Positions 22,901-32,103 of a stretch of 64,000 nt of DNA are shown piece after piece. Below the pieces are notes generated by a model. It was not told the DNA's origin. It searched no databases and worked only from the letters and a program-made list of their open reading frames with translations. The stretch is from the NCBI GenBank assembly GCA_027604705.1, contig JADHYV010000012.1, positions 62,001-126,000 on the forward strand, in the 5' to 3' direction. Every line of letters starts with the position of its first letter. Within the stretch, counting starts at the first letter, position 1. The stretch comes from Allomyces arbusculus. Taxonomy: Eukaryota; Blastocladiomycota; Blastocladiomycetes; Blastocladiales; Blastocladiaceae. A program made the translations under genes and the position numbers.

Positions 22901-24804
22901 CACCAGCAGGGCTTACCGAACCGGAAAACGTTCCGGTGGGCTCTCATGGCGCTCGAATTCACGCTGTCGATTTCGCGGTCGCCGCTCGTCTCGGCAGTCA
23001 TGGCGGCCGGGACTGCGAGCACCGGCAGTGGTGCCGGCGGTGGGAACGACACGCGCCCCGGCAATGGTGGGCCCCCTGCGGGCGGCCATACACGGTCCGG
23101 ATCCGGCGCACACCTGTACGCGGCGGCGGGCGTCGGCGACCACGCGCTCTCGCTGCTTTCGGACGCGGATTTCGACGCGATGCGCGTGCAAGTCGGCCAG
23201 TGCATGTCTCTGCTGATTTCGCACTTCGAGTCGTTCAGTCCGCAACTGACGTCGGTGGAATTGACCAACCTGCACCCGCGCGCGAATTTCTTTGCCGGCA
23301 CGTTGAACAAGATGGAGGCAATTGAGCGCGCGCGCGGGGAACAATTGCGCGAGGCGCGGCTCGTCGGGCGCGTACTCGATAAGAAAATGTTCGAGTGTTC
23401 GCTTGCGAGCCTGTCGTCTTCGTCAAGCTCTATCTCGATTAGGTGGCAGCGCGGCCGGTTCCTGGGCGGTGGGACGTACGGGTCCGTGTACATGGGGATC
23501 AACCTGATGACGGGCGACTTGTTGGCGGTCAAGGAGATTCGTATCCAGGACCCGTCAAATTTCGCGACGCTCAAGCAAATGGTGACTGAGGAAATGCGCG
23601 TCATGGAGCAATTGTCGCACCCGAATGTCGTGCAGTATTACGGAATCGAAGTGCACCGTGATAAGGTGTACCTGTTCATGGAGTATGTCTCGAACGGGAC
23701 GCTCTCGAGTTTGGTGGACGGGTCCGGGCTCGACGAGGCCGTCGTGCAGCATATCATGTATCAGATCCTTTATGGGCTGCAGTACTTGCACTCGAAGAAG
23801 ATTGTACACCGCGATATCAAGCCGGACGTACGTGTTCTGTCTTTCTTTGCGCGCGTGGCGTCGCGCGTGTGTCGTGATACTGACGGTTCACTTGTTTTTG
23901 GACGGAAGAACATTCTCATGGACCAGAACGGCAACGTCAAGCTCGTGGATTTCGGTGCGGCCAAGATTTTGTCGAACCAAAAGACGCTCACAGCAGGCCA
24001 GTCGGCCATGAGTTTGATTGGCACGCCCAACTACCTCGCGCCAGTGCGTCCAATGCTTCGCATCGTGCCGTCTCGATGGAACCGGTGCTCACGCAATTGT
24101 CTTTGTTGGTTCGTTAGGAGGTGATTGTTGGCAAGATCTCGGGCCGCATTGGGTGCCAGGACGTCTACGCAGTTGGGTGCACAATGTACGAGCTCTTGAT
24201 TGGCCGCGGTATGTCTTGCTAATTCTGGTCTGTCCACGCGTCTTGCCTTTCTCGCTCACCATGAGCTGTCCCAATAGCGCCGTGGTCGCACCTCGACAAC
24301 CAGTGGGCCATCATCTACCACGCGTGCGTGCCCCCCTTCTTTCGTCCCTCGCGCTCCAAACCGTTCTCATGCTAATGCTTGAGCCTCTCCACCTGATATA
24401 GCGCCATTTCCGCGCCGCCGATCCCAGACAACCTCAAGATCAGTCCCGAAGGGCTCGATTTCCTCAAACAGTGTCTGCGCGTGAACCCGAATGTTCGCCC
24501 GACTGCCGAGGAACTCCTGCAGCACCCGTTTCTCGCGGACGTGGCCAAGAAAATGCAGGCTTGTGACGTCGAGACCAACTCGGGACGGCCGCCGACGCTG
24601 CGGTCGCTTGCACCGGTGGGGAAGGGCGGCAGCGCGCATGGCGGCGACCGGCCGGTGGTGCCGTGCGAGAGCGGTGGCGGTGGCGGCGGGCACCACTTGA
24701 ATAACGGCGGCGGCGAGTTGCGGATTCCGCAGATGAGTATGGCGGCCGAGGGCGGGGCGGGCGTGCCGGAGGGGCGGCAGCCGGTGGAGGTGGAGATGGG
24801 GTGA
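19933..24804 (+). CDS. SSK2-like: MAP kinase kinase kinase, Ssk2/Ssk22/MEKK4 type
   Basis: Exons are 19933-20388, 20477-23827, 23909-24043, 24118-24208, 24278-24323 and 24402-24804. The product is 1493 aa. The kinase domain covers about residues 1140-1405. It has glycine loop LGGGTYGSVYMG, catalytic lysine in LAVKEIRI, HRDIKPDNILM rebuilt across an intron, LVDFGAAKI, GTPNYLAPEVI rebuilt across the next intron, and WSHLDNQWAIIYH. Four of the five introns lie in the kinase domain. The roughly 1100-residue N-terminal part contains the helical region typical of Ssk2/MEKK4 (VETKRKEIDAMLATVTEYM). Family members phosphorylate the Pbs2-type MAP2K in the osmotic and oxidative stress HOG/p38 pathway. 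The subfamily call rests on the long N-terminal region and kinase wording. Confidence 0.92.
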
Positions 24805-24951
24805 TACGAGCAGGTGCGGCTGTGGACAATGAAATGCCCACGCGTGCCTGAAGCGTTGTTCTTTGGATTGATCGTTTGCGTTTGCATTTGCCGACGGCGA
24901 ATAGTGTGCTTTAATTCATTTCCAGTATTCTCCACCCATTTCATTCCAAGT

Positions 24952-26256
24952 TCAGATGGCCAATCCGCGCACCAAGTTGACCAAGTCCCCCATTTCCCGG
25001 TCGGCCTGCGACTTGGCGCGGTCCCTTGACTGGTCCGCGAGCAACTTGGTGATTTGCGCGTGGCGGTCAGTCGTTGCCTGGACCAGGGCAGCGATCTCGT
25101 CGAGTTGCGCCAATAGCCGCTTCTCACGCTCCGACGTGCGCTCCGTCGACTTGGGCTGCGTCGGTGGCAACTCGGCCGTGGGCGACACCGGGCGGCCGCA
25201 CGCGCACGCGTGGTGGTGATGATGATGATGATCGGGTTTCGAGGCAGCGTACGTGGGTCCGGTCGGCGACGGCGCCGTGGGCCATGCGGCCGGAACCCTC
25301 ATTGCCGCCGGTACGTGCCAGGCCGCTGATGCGGACACCGGGATCGCCGCGGGCGCGGTGGGTGCGACTGGTGCCGGCCGCCGCGTCACGTGCGCCATGA
25401 TCTGCGCGCTCACGTCCATCGCATGGTGCAAACACTTTTCAAACGACTGCACCGTCTGCGCCATGAGCTTGTCGGAAGGATTGGCGGTGGGTGGCGGCGC
25501 GAGCGCGTGCAGTGCTGACGCGATCGCCGGGTGCGGTGCGGCCGGGTGCGTGGGGGACGGCGGCGCGGGGAGGTGCAGCTGGATTGATTGGTGCCCGGCA
25601 CCGCCGGGGTGCGGCTTGCGCCGGCGACGGGATGGCGAGGACGACGGGGAACGCGCGCGGGTCCCGCGTGCAGCAGCGGTTGCGGCGGGTGGAGAAGTCG
25701 CGGGATGAGGATGCTCGACAACGGCCGGCGCAGGTGGAGCAGGTACGATCAAGACGGGCGGAGGGGGTGGCGGTGGGGGCGGTCCCGGCGCGGCACGCCG
25801 CGGCCCACTTCCGCCGTCCTCCTCGTCTTCCTCGCCCGCAAACAGCGGCATCGACTTACTCACGACCACTTTGAGCGGCGACGGATTCGGCGGCGGCGTT
25901 TTGGCCTGGCGAATGCGTTCCTGCGCCTGGTCCTTGGTCAACGACATGGACGTGTTCCCGGCCCGACTCGCAAACATCGCGCGCAGGACCGATTGCTTTT
26001 GGTTGAACGAAAGGTTCGACAGACTGCTCGCGGTCGCGCGGTTGAGTCTTGACGTCGTAGTCAGGTTGCTGAGGACGGCCGCCGTGGGGGCCGATGTGGA
26101 GTCGTCGTCGTCCATGTCGTTGTCGTTGTTGGGATCGTCGGGGTCGAGGCGGCCGGGAGTGCCGGTGTAGTCGGCGCCCGTGTCGGACGGTGGTGGAGCG
26201 GGTGGTGGGGTCGGGGTCAGCGGTACCGGCGGGAGCGGCGACCCGGGCGAGGACAT
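24952..26256 (-). CDS. unrecognised proline-rich protein with C-terminal coiled coil
   Basis: A single exon of 434 aa with stop at 24952. The start was placed at the ATG giving MSSPGSPLPPVPL. The protein is largely disordered: Pro-rich runs, an acidic stretch (DDPNNDNDMDDDDS), a nine-proline run, an Arg/Ser-rich basic patch and a HHHHHHH run. Residues 95-135 (LSNLSFNQKQSVLRAMFASR) may be a short helical motif. The last 75 residues form a heptad-like coiled coil (SEREKRLLAQLDEIAALVQA) ending NLVRGLAI. I see no enzyme motif. It is convergent with the MAP3K, 147 bp apart. Consistent codon use supports a real gene. Confidence 0.6.
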   Translation of the reverse strand: MSSPGSPLPPVPLTPTPPPAPPPSDTGADYTGTPGRLDPDDPNNDNDMDDDDSTSAPTAAVLSNLTTTSRLNRATASSLSNLSFNQKQSVLRAMFASRAGNTSMSLTKDQAQERIRQAKTPPPNPSPLKVVVSKSMPLFAGEEDEEDGGSGPRRAAPGPPPPPPPPPVLIVPAPPAPAVVEHPHPATSPPAATAAARGTRARSPSSSPSRRRRKPHPGGAGHQSIQLHLPAPPSPTHPAAPHPAIASALHALAPPPTANPSDKLMAQTVQSFEKCLHHAMDVSAQIMAHVTRRPAPVAPTAPAAIPVSASAAWHVPAAMRVPAAWPTAPSPTGPTYAASKPDHHHHHHHACACGRPVSPTAELPPTQPKSTERTSEREKRLLAQLDEIAALVQATTDRHAQITKLLADQSRDRAKSQADREMGDLVNLVRGLAI

Positions 26257-26560
26257 GGTTGGGTGGACTCGATGCGGTAAATCGAGAGCGGACGTGGTTT
26301 GATGCGGACGGTCCGCTTGCAGGTGATCGCGACCGCGCCGCAGGTAGACATGGAATTCCTTGAATATTAGCAAATTGTCGCGTCTCTCGCTCCAATGCGA
26401 GACAGTCACGTGGTGGCACGCCGCCCGTTGAAGCAGTGATCAACGCTGTCAGACTCCATGATTTCGAAAACCGAAATTCAAATCTGGCCGTGCCAATCGT
26501 GGATCCGACTGCTCGCAACCAGCTGCAATATATTCGAGCCCGAAACCATCAGTATTCACC
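26257..26560. promoter_or_regulatory. divergent promoter region before bL35m
   Basis: About 300 bp lie between two divergent start codons. A TATA-like TATATT sits at about 26529, some 30 bp before the bL35m start. Confidence 0.35.
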
Positions 26561-27174
26561 ATGTTCCAGCTGATGTCGAGCCTGACCTCGGCCGTGCGTG
26601 GCATCGTCGCCCAGCCCGCCAAGTCCCTCCTCTGTGCGTGTCTGCCGACACGCGCGCGGAACTAGTTGGATCAGCAATTGCAGCTAGATTGGCTATTGCG
26701 ATCCCTGGGGCCACCATGGACCAACTTGCGCTCGTTGGATTCGAGGTGCTACAATTGACCGCTCTGGTGGTCACTGCGCGCTTGATCCATGTTCCGATAC
26801 GGGTGCCGTTGATAAGGAACACATTGATCTCACGCAGCCGTGTCTTCTCCACCCGGTCACGCAGCCTTCAACCCGCTCGCCTCACAGGCACGGTTCGCGC
26901 ACTCCAAGTATAAGCTCAAGACCCACAAGGGCGCCGCTAAGCGTTGGTTGGCCGTTGGCGACAGTCGCGAGTTCAAGCGCATGAAGGTGAACAAGGTGCG
27001 TTACTCTTTGGTTGCGTGACAACGTTGTGTTGATTTGCCGGCACTGACCCCTGCATCCAGGCGCATCTCAACATGGGCATGTCGTCGTCGCGTTTCGGTC
27101 GCTTGAGCCAAATGGCCGAGCCCGAGGGCAAGGCAATGCGCCGCACGCTGCGCCGGTTGATGCCCTACGCCTAG
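26561..27174 (+). CDS. mitochondrial large-subunit ribosomal protein bL35m
   Basis: Exons are 26561-26633, 26865-26995 and 27061-27174. The introns are 231 and 65 bp, and the product is 105 aa. The context CACCATG fixes the start. The first 35 residues form a mitochondrial targeting peptide (MFQLMSSLTSAVRGIVAQPA). The mature part carries the bL35 signature: KLKTHKGAAKRW, then FKRMKVNKAHLNMGMSSSRF and the final MRRTLRRLMPYA. bL35 sits in the central protuberance side of the large subunit of the mitoribosome. The 231-bp first intron is longer than most here. The gene ends 123 bp from the thymidylate kinase gene, tail to tail. Confidence 0.88.
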
Positions 27175-27297
27175 AATATTTTGTCAATTACACGTCAATT
27201 GTAAGCCGCCCTGACGCCGTCGCAACGCCGATCCATCGTGCCGAATGCCCGTCGCATCGTTCAGGATTCCGATGTATTGGGCAAGCATCCCGGCTCG

Positions 27298-28266
27298 TCA
27301 CTTATTCTCGCCCGCACTCCCTCGACCCTCCCCCACGTCCTCACCACCCTCCTCATGCACTGTCACCCCCATCCGCACCAACTCGGACGCCGCATCCAGC
27401 GGCTCCACCTCGCCCACCCACAAATCACCTAGCGCCCGCCCCTCTTCCATCGCCGGCCGAATTGCGCGCGCTAAAACCGCGGCCATCACGTCCCGATGCA
27501 CCTCCTCAATCGACTGATCCGCGCGCACGATGGCCCAGTTCCGATCATCGCGCAACCGGTCTAGAAACAGGGACCGCACACGCGTCTGCATTTGTGTCGA
27601 CTCGTATCGTTCGGTGCCGTACCCGCCGCGCTGCGCGGCCGTGTCGGGCGGCATGTCGAGGTAGACGACGAGGTCGGGTGCGGGGAGGCCAACGTCGGGG
27701 CGCTGGCACCAAGTTAGGTCGAGGCCCTGAGTCGAGTGGTCGGGAGGGTCAGGTTGAGTTCGGAGTGGGTTTGGGCGGGGAAGAGTGGAGTCGGACCTTG
27801 GATGCCGAGTAGGCGACGCCAGAGTAGGCGTATCGGTCGGCGATCAGCGTGGTGCCAGATTGCAGCTGTGTGCGCATCGAGGGCCTATGAGACGATGTCA
27901 GTGAAATGGTCACGTCGGTCAGGTTGTCCCATTTCAAGGGTAGAAACCGAAATCATACTCGGCCTCGCGGCGGTTCTGCGCAAACAGCAAATGGATGGCC
28001 TTGTCGCCGACCTCCACCGCGTTGGTCAGGTATTGGTTGAGAACATGGCCCGTTTTGGTGGTGCGGTCTACGGATCCGATTTGATGAGCTAATAAATGCT
28101 TGGTAGTGGTCACTTTTGCAAAGAGCAAAACTGGCTGACCAGGAAATTTGAGCGTCTTGGTGGGATGACCCAGCTTCGCAATGGCCTGGGCGAGCAGCGC
28201 GACCTGCGTCGTCTTGCCACACCGGTCACCGCCTTCAAACACAATAAACGCGCCGCGCTTGGTCAT
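27298..28266 (-). CDS. CDC8: thymidylate kinase (dTMP kinase)
   Basis: Exons in order of translation are 28266-28140, 28067-27959, 27884-27797 and 27726-27298. The introns are 72, 74 and 70 bp, and the product is 250 aa. The P-loop is [12 protein letters not shown] at residues 10-21. The first junction rebuilds [16 protein letters not shown], with the Asp-Arg that binds dTMP. The third exon carries [20 protein letters not shown], and the fourth starts [20 protein letters not shown], followed by the lid near [11 protein letters not shown]. It phosphorylates dTMP to dTDP for DNA synthesis. The C-terminal 60 residues run slightly longer than in yeast Cdc8. A 12-base G run lies about 40 bp before the start. 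Confidence 0.95.
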
Positions 28267-29246
28267 GGTGATTGCAGCAAGTGTAAAAGTCCACGTGCAA
28301 CCTTGAAGGGGGGGGGGGGTTGGTCCTTGTTCGATCGCGTCGTCGCAACGCTTCGCGCAGATCAAGCCGCCTTAGCGAGCAACAGCCCCACATCCCTACG
28401 CCCATGACCGTGCCCACAGCATGGGTATCGCACATCGTGGCCAAGTTACCTCCCGTGACCAGCACCGTTTGGCGGCCGTTACACGACCTGCTTGTGCAAA
28501 ATGGATAGTGTCACGCATTTTCCGAAGTCACGACTATTGCTCGCATGCCGTGACCCACGGCGTTCTCGCGCACTTAACCATTGACAAGAGCATCAGTAAT
28601 ATCAATATTTTGAGCAAGGGATCATTTGGGTCCATGTTTGATACCGTGGCCCACCCTCACGTCACCAAATTTCGCATAAGGCGTCCAGACTCAACCTCGG
28701 CCAGCGCCACGCTCCCGGCCATGCTTGAATGTACCCGGATCAAGACTGATGGGTCGATTGACCGCTTTCTGGACCAAGATGACGCGTCGAACAAGTGAGT
28801 GGTGATAACTCTGAGGCCGCCAGAGGATTACTGTCTGCATGGCGCTCCTTGTCATGGCCAGTTGAACTTGGTCTTGACCAGGCGTACAGCTGTGCGCAGA
28901 AGGCAGCTACCAGAGGACAACGTGACCGCGTTGAATATAGCGAAGAAATGTCTCCTTTTTAAGCGCCGTTGCGCCAGCAAAAAGCAAGCTCGCTGGCCCT
29001 TGGCTGCTCGTGCACGCGCGCTACCGCTATCCTGCCCCTTCGACCCCCGCATCGAGGATATAACTGGGCGCATTTGCAGCAGTCGCTTCTCCTCTCTATC
29101 TTGAGCCCACTCCGCCCCTCCACCCCCCGCCGGCCGACGATCCCACTTGATAGACGCTCTCCCTTGCTTCTCGCTTACTCCAACGCCGGCCCACTCTGCC
29201 CTCCCCGGCCCCTATCCGCCCTACTGCTCTCTTTGCGCTATTCGCC
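28267..29246. promoter_or_regulatory. divergent promoter region between dTMP kinase and the anillin-like gene
   Basis: Nearly 1 kb between divergent starts, less GC-rich than its surroundings. A 12-base G run lies at 28308-28319. The frames here are short and have no recognisable domain. Confidence 0.4.
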
Positions 29247-30977
29247 ATGATCTCTCAGCGCAAGGACTACGCGTCGAGCACGCTGTCGTCATCGACCTCG
29301 ACGGCGGCCACCGCCGTCTCGCCGCACCTCAAAACGTCTCCGCTCAAGGCCGCCACGGGCGCCGCCGTCGGCACTGGCGCGTCGCTCCCGACCTACTCGG
29401 CCTACCACCAGCACCAGCACCACCTCTACGCGACGGCGAGCCACAAGTCTGTGCGCAAGGGGTCCATGACCTCGTTTGCCTCGGCGCTGCGCCCGTCAGG
29501 CTCGTCAGCCTCGCTCAAGTCTCTGATCGAGGACCCGGACGTGTGCCGCCCGAATTTGCCAACGCGCAACGTCGACTCGCTGCGCATGCCCACGCACCTC
29601 AACCCGCAAGGGCTCTGCCCATACTTGATGCAGTGGGCGCGGTCGCCCACGCTCGCGGGGCTCCAGTCGAGCGCGCGCTTGATTAAGGGGTATGCCAGCG
29701 AAAAGGGCGGCGCCGAGCTCGTGCACGACGAGGGTGACCGCGCACTGGCGCGTCGCGGGTACGTATTGGGTCGCTGAGAAGTGCCATGCTTGTTTGATCG
29801 AGTATACTGAAGCGATTGATTGTTGACGGTGGATAGCGACGAGACGTTTGTCTTCCTGCAACGTACGCGTTACTGTCGATTTTCGCTCGCCGACATTCGC
29901 CAACTGACGTTGACTTTGTTGATGTGCGCTCGACAGTCACCCAGCTGCAAAACAAGTCTGTCCCGCCCAGTACGCATTCTTTCTTTTGCTCCACCAACCA
30001 CGTACCGCGCTTACCGGCTCGCTCGCCATCCTAGTGTGCGAGGTCTTTTACACGATCCACTTCAATGACTCGGACCAGCCGAGCTACGTCTCCAAGCCCT
30101 GGAAGATTTCTGACGTCACGTCGGCGTCGGCCAACGAGGCCTTCCTCATGTACGCGCGCCCTGTCCCCTCAACCTCCTCCTCCTCTTGGTCGCTGATCAC
30201 GCCGTCTCCCCTCATGTTAGCCCCTTCGAGCGCACGATCCGCGTTGTCCTACACGTCCGCTTCCCGATTCTCCCCAAGAAAAAGACGGGCCTGATGGGCT
30301 CGCTCAAGAAGAAGTCGTCCATGGAGCAACTGCAAGGGGCCGACATCAAGCTCGGCGAGACGACCATCACGCTCGCGCCCGTCGATTTCGGCAAGGAGTC
30401 GATCGACCTGCCGCTGCGCATCCCGGACAAGCTCACGGCCATGCTGCCGTGGGAAATCACGGCAACACCCAGCATCACCCTGCGTCTCGGCGTGTGGACG
30501 GGCGCGCACGTGCGCGCGCTCGGCGAGCAGTCGGCGGCCTACGCGGGCAACTTGACCGTGCAGGTGCAGGCGCGCCGCGACACCCCGCGGCTCTGGCGCC
30601 GGTACTGGGCAGAACTCGATCCGGCGAATGCGCAGATTGTGCTGTGGGACTTTGAGTACAAGACGGCGCGCCCAGCCAAGCACCGCGTCCCGCTCGCGCA
30701 CGTCGCGCAGGTCGTGAATGCCGACCCGGAACAGTTCCCGATGCCAAACGTGTTCCATGTAACGGGTGCGAACGCGATGTTGGATGGGTTGGTGCGGTAT
30801 GGTGCGGAAGACGGGATGCGTGATTCGGCGGAAACGGTCGTGCCGGTCGAGAATATGGACGTGTTCACGTTCCGCGCGGACACGGCTGCGAGCGCGCGTG
30901 AGTGGGTGCAGGCGTTTCAGGCGACGGCCGCGCTCGTGCGTAAGAATGGCGGCACCGGAAAGAAGATTGTCAAGTAG
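29247..30977 (+). CDS. anillin-like protein with C-terminal PH domain
   Basis: Exons are 29247-29758, 29837-29862, 29937-29969, 30035-30149 and 30221-30977. The product is 480 aa, and all four introns are 65-78 bp. The first 110 residues are Ser/Thr-rich. The middle part includes DETFVFLQ, TQLQNKSVPP, CEVFYTIHFND and IRVVLHVRFPILPKKKTG, resembling the C2-like anillin homology region. The C-terminal 120 residues match an anillin-type PH domain (GNLTVQVQARRDTPRLWRRY, WAELDPANAQIVLWDFEYKT, PNVFHV, TAASAREWVQAFQAT). Family members (anillin, Mid1, Bud4) scaffold septins and actomyosin at the division site. Exons 2 and 3 are very short. The third intron contains an open stretch in the frame of exon 4 (GSLAILV), so an alternative junction there is possible. 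Confidence 0.72.
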
Positions 30978-32103
30978 GTGCTCGGTGCTCGAGCGCGAGT
31001 TGGAGCGGATGGGGATGGACTGGGAGTCGGTGAGGGAGACTGGATGGCGAGATGAATGCGCTGGTCGCACTGGTCGTTCGCTGGGCTCATATATAACTTG
31101 GTCGCGCCGAGATTCAAAGAGGCCCTTGCGAGATGATGTTCCTTTCCGCACAAAAGAAACGCGAGCTGCTAAAGACGACCACTGGTGGCCGTTGACATTA
31201 GCTGAAAGTAGTGCAAAGCAACGCCGGCTCACAGAGCCAGAACCACTCAAATCGTCTGTTGCCGACCTCTCAAGTCAAAAGGATCGTGCCATGGTTTTGC
31301 TATATCAAAGTTCTAGTTGCTCCCACGCTAAAGTCTGCCACACCCGCCGAACGATGAGGCCCGTCGACAGCGCCATGACCCACGGCCGCCGAGCCAGTCC
31401 CGGCACCAACAACAGTCCCGCCACGCCCATTTCGGCCGTGCTCCAGACGCGTTCCGAACGCGCAACCGCCATCCACTTCGACCCGTTCACTGCTGTAAGC
31501 GCGTATGACGTCAGAGCCCAGCACACAGCGGCACGTGGCGTCGCGGAACGAGAAGACGCGTCACTCGCGGTGGATTGCGTCGGTCGATCGAAGCCGCGGA
31601 CGGGAACAATCCCTCGCAAGCTGCTGCTCCGCGCGGGTCCTGGAGCGGGTCGACTTGATGTTTCCTCCGGATCCATAGCGAGAACGCAATTCGAGTCTGA
31701 GCACTCGATCCACGGCACGAACGCGCAGGTCAATGATTTGGGATCTTCCCCATCCGACGGTGACGCGCCGTCCGGCGGTTGCTCGAGCGAGGCTGGTGAG
31801 AATGCGCGTGCCGGGGACCCAGGATGTGGTGCGGTTGAAGCATGAGCACGATGAGTGCGGGCGTGGTCCTCGGTTTGACGGCAGAGTGCCCGGTTTCGCA
31901 TAACTGAATGAGGGAGAGGCCAGCGAAGTCAGCAATTTATCGCGAGTGGAGGAATCGTGGGTGTAAAAACAGCAAAAGCATCGTACACCGTTGAATGCGA
32001 ATCACGGCGCCTCGTTGCGCCAAGAATCGCTTGCGAGCGAGAATCGTGCGGATCCCTGGGTATGGCGAACGGAACAATCAGGTCAGGTCGGGTACGGATA
32101 TCC
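30978..32103. other. region of about 1.1 kb between the anillin-like and myosin genes
   Basis: It holds the 3' flanks of the two convergent genes and one candidate minus-strand ORF (31305-31901), listed separately. Nothing else is supported. Confidence 0.4.
31305..31901 (-). CDS. possible small membrane protein (weak candidate)
   Basis: A 198-codon frame starting with ATG. The N-terminal half is Ser/Pro/Arg-rich. The C-terminal half has two or three hydrophobic segments (AAVCWALTSYALTAVNG, STAEMGVAGLLLVPGLA, WVMALSTGLIVRRVW), unlike the Arg/Pro-rich translations of non-coding frames nearby. No family is recognised. The first part may be non-coding or hold an unrecognised intron. Confidence 0.3.
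   Translation of the reverse strand: MRNRALCRQTEDHARTHRAHASTAPHPGSPARAFSPASLEQPPDGASPSDGEDPKSLTCAFVPWIECSDSNCVLAMDPEETSSRPAPGPARSSSLRGIVPVRGFDRPTQSTASDASSRSATPRAAVCWALTSYALTAVNGSKWMAVARSERVWSTAEMGVAGLLLVPGLARRPWVMALSTGLIVRRVWQTLAWEQLEL

Noticed and set aside
22210-23325. A 371-codon plus-strand frame inside the MAP3K
   Set aside because: It lies in another frame of the long MAP3K exon 2, has an Arg/His/Val-rich translation and no domain.
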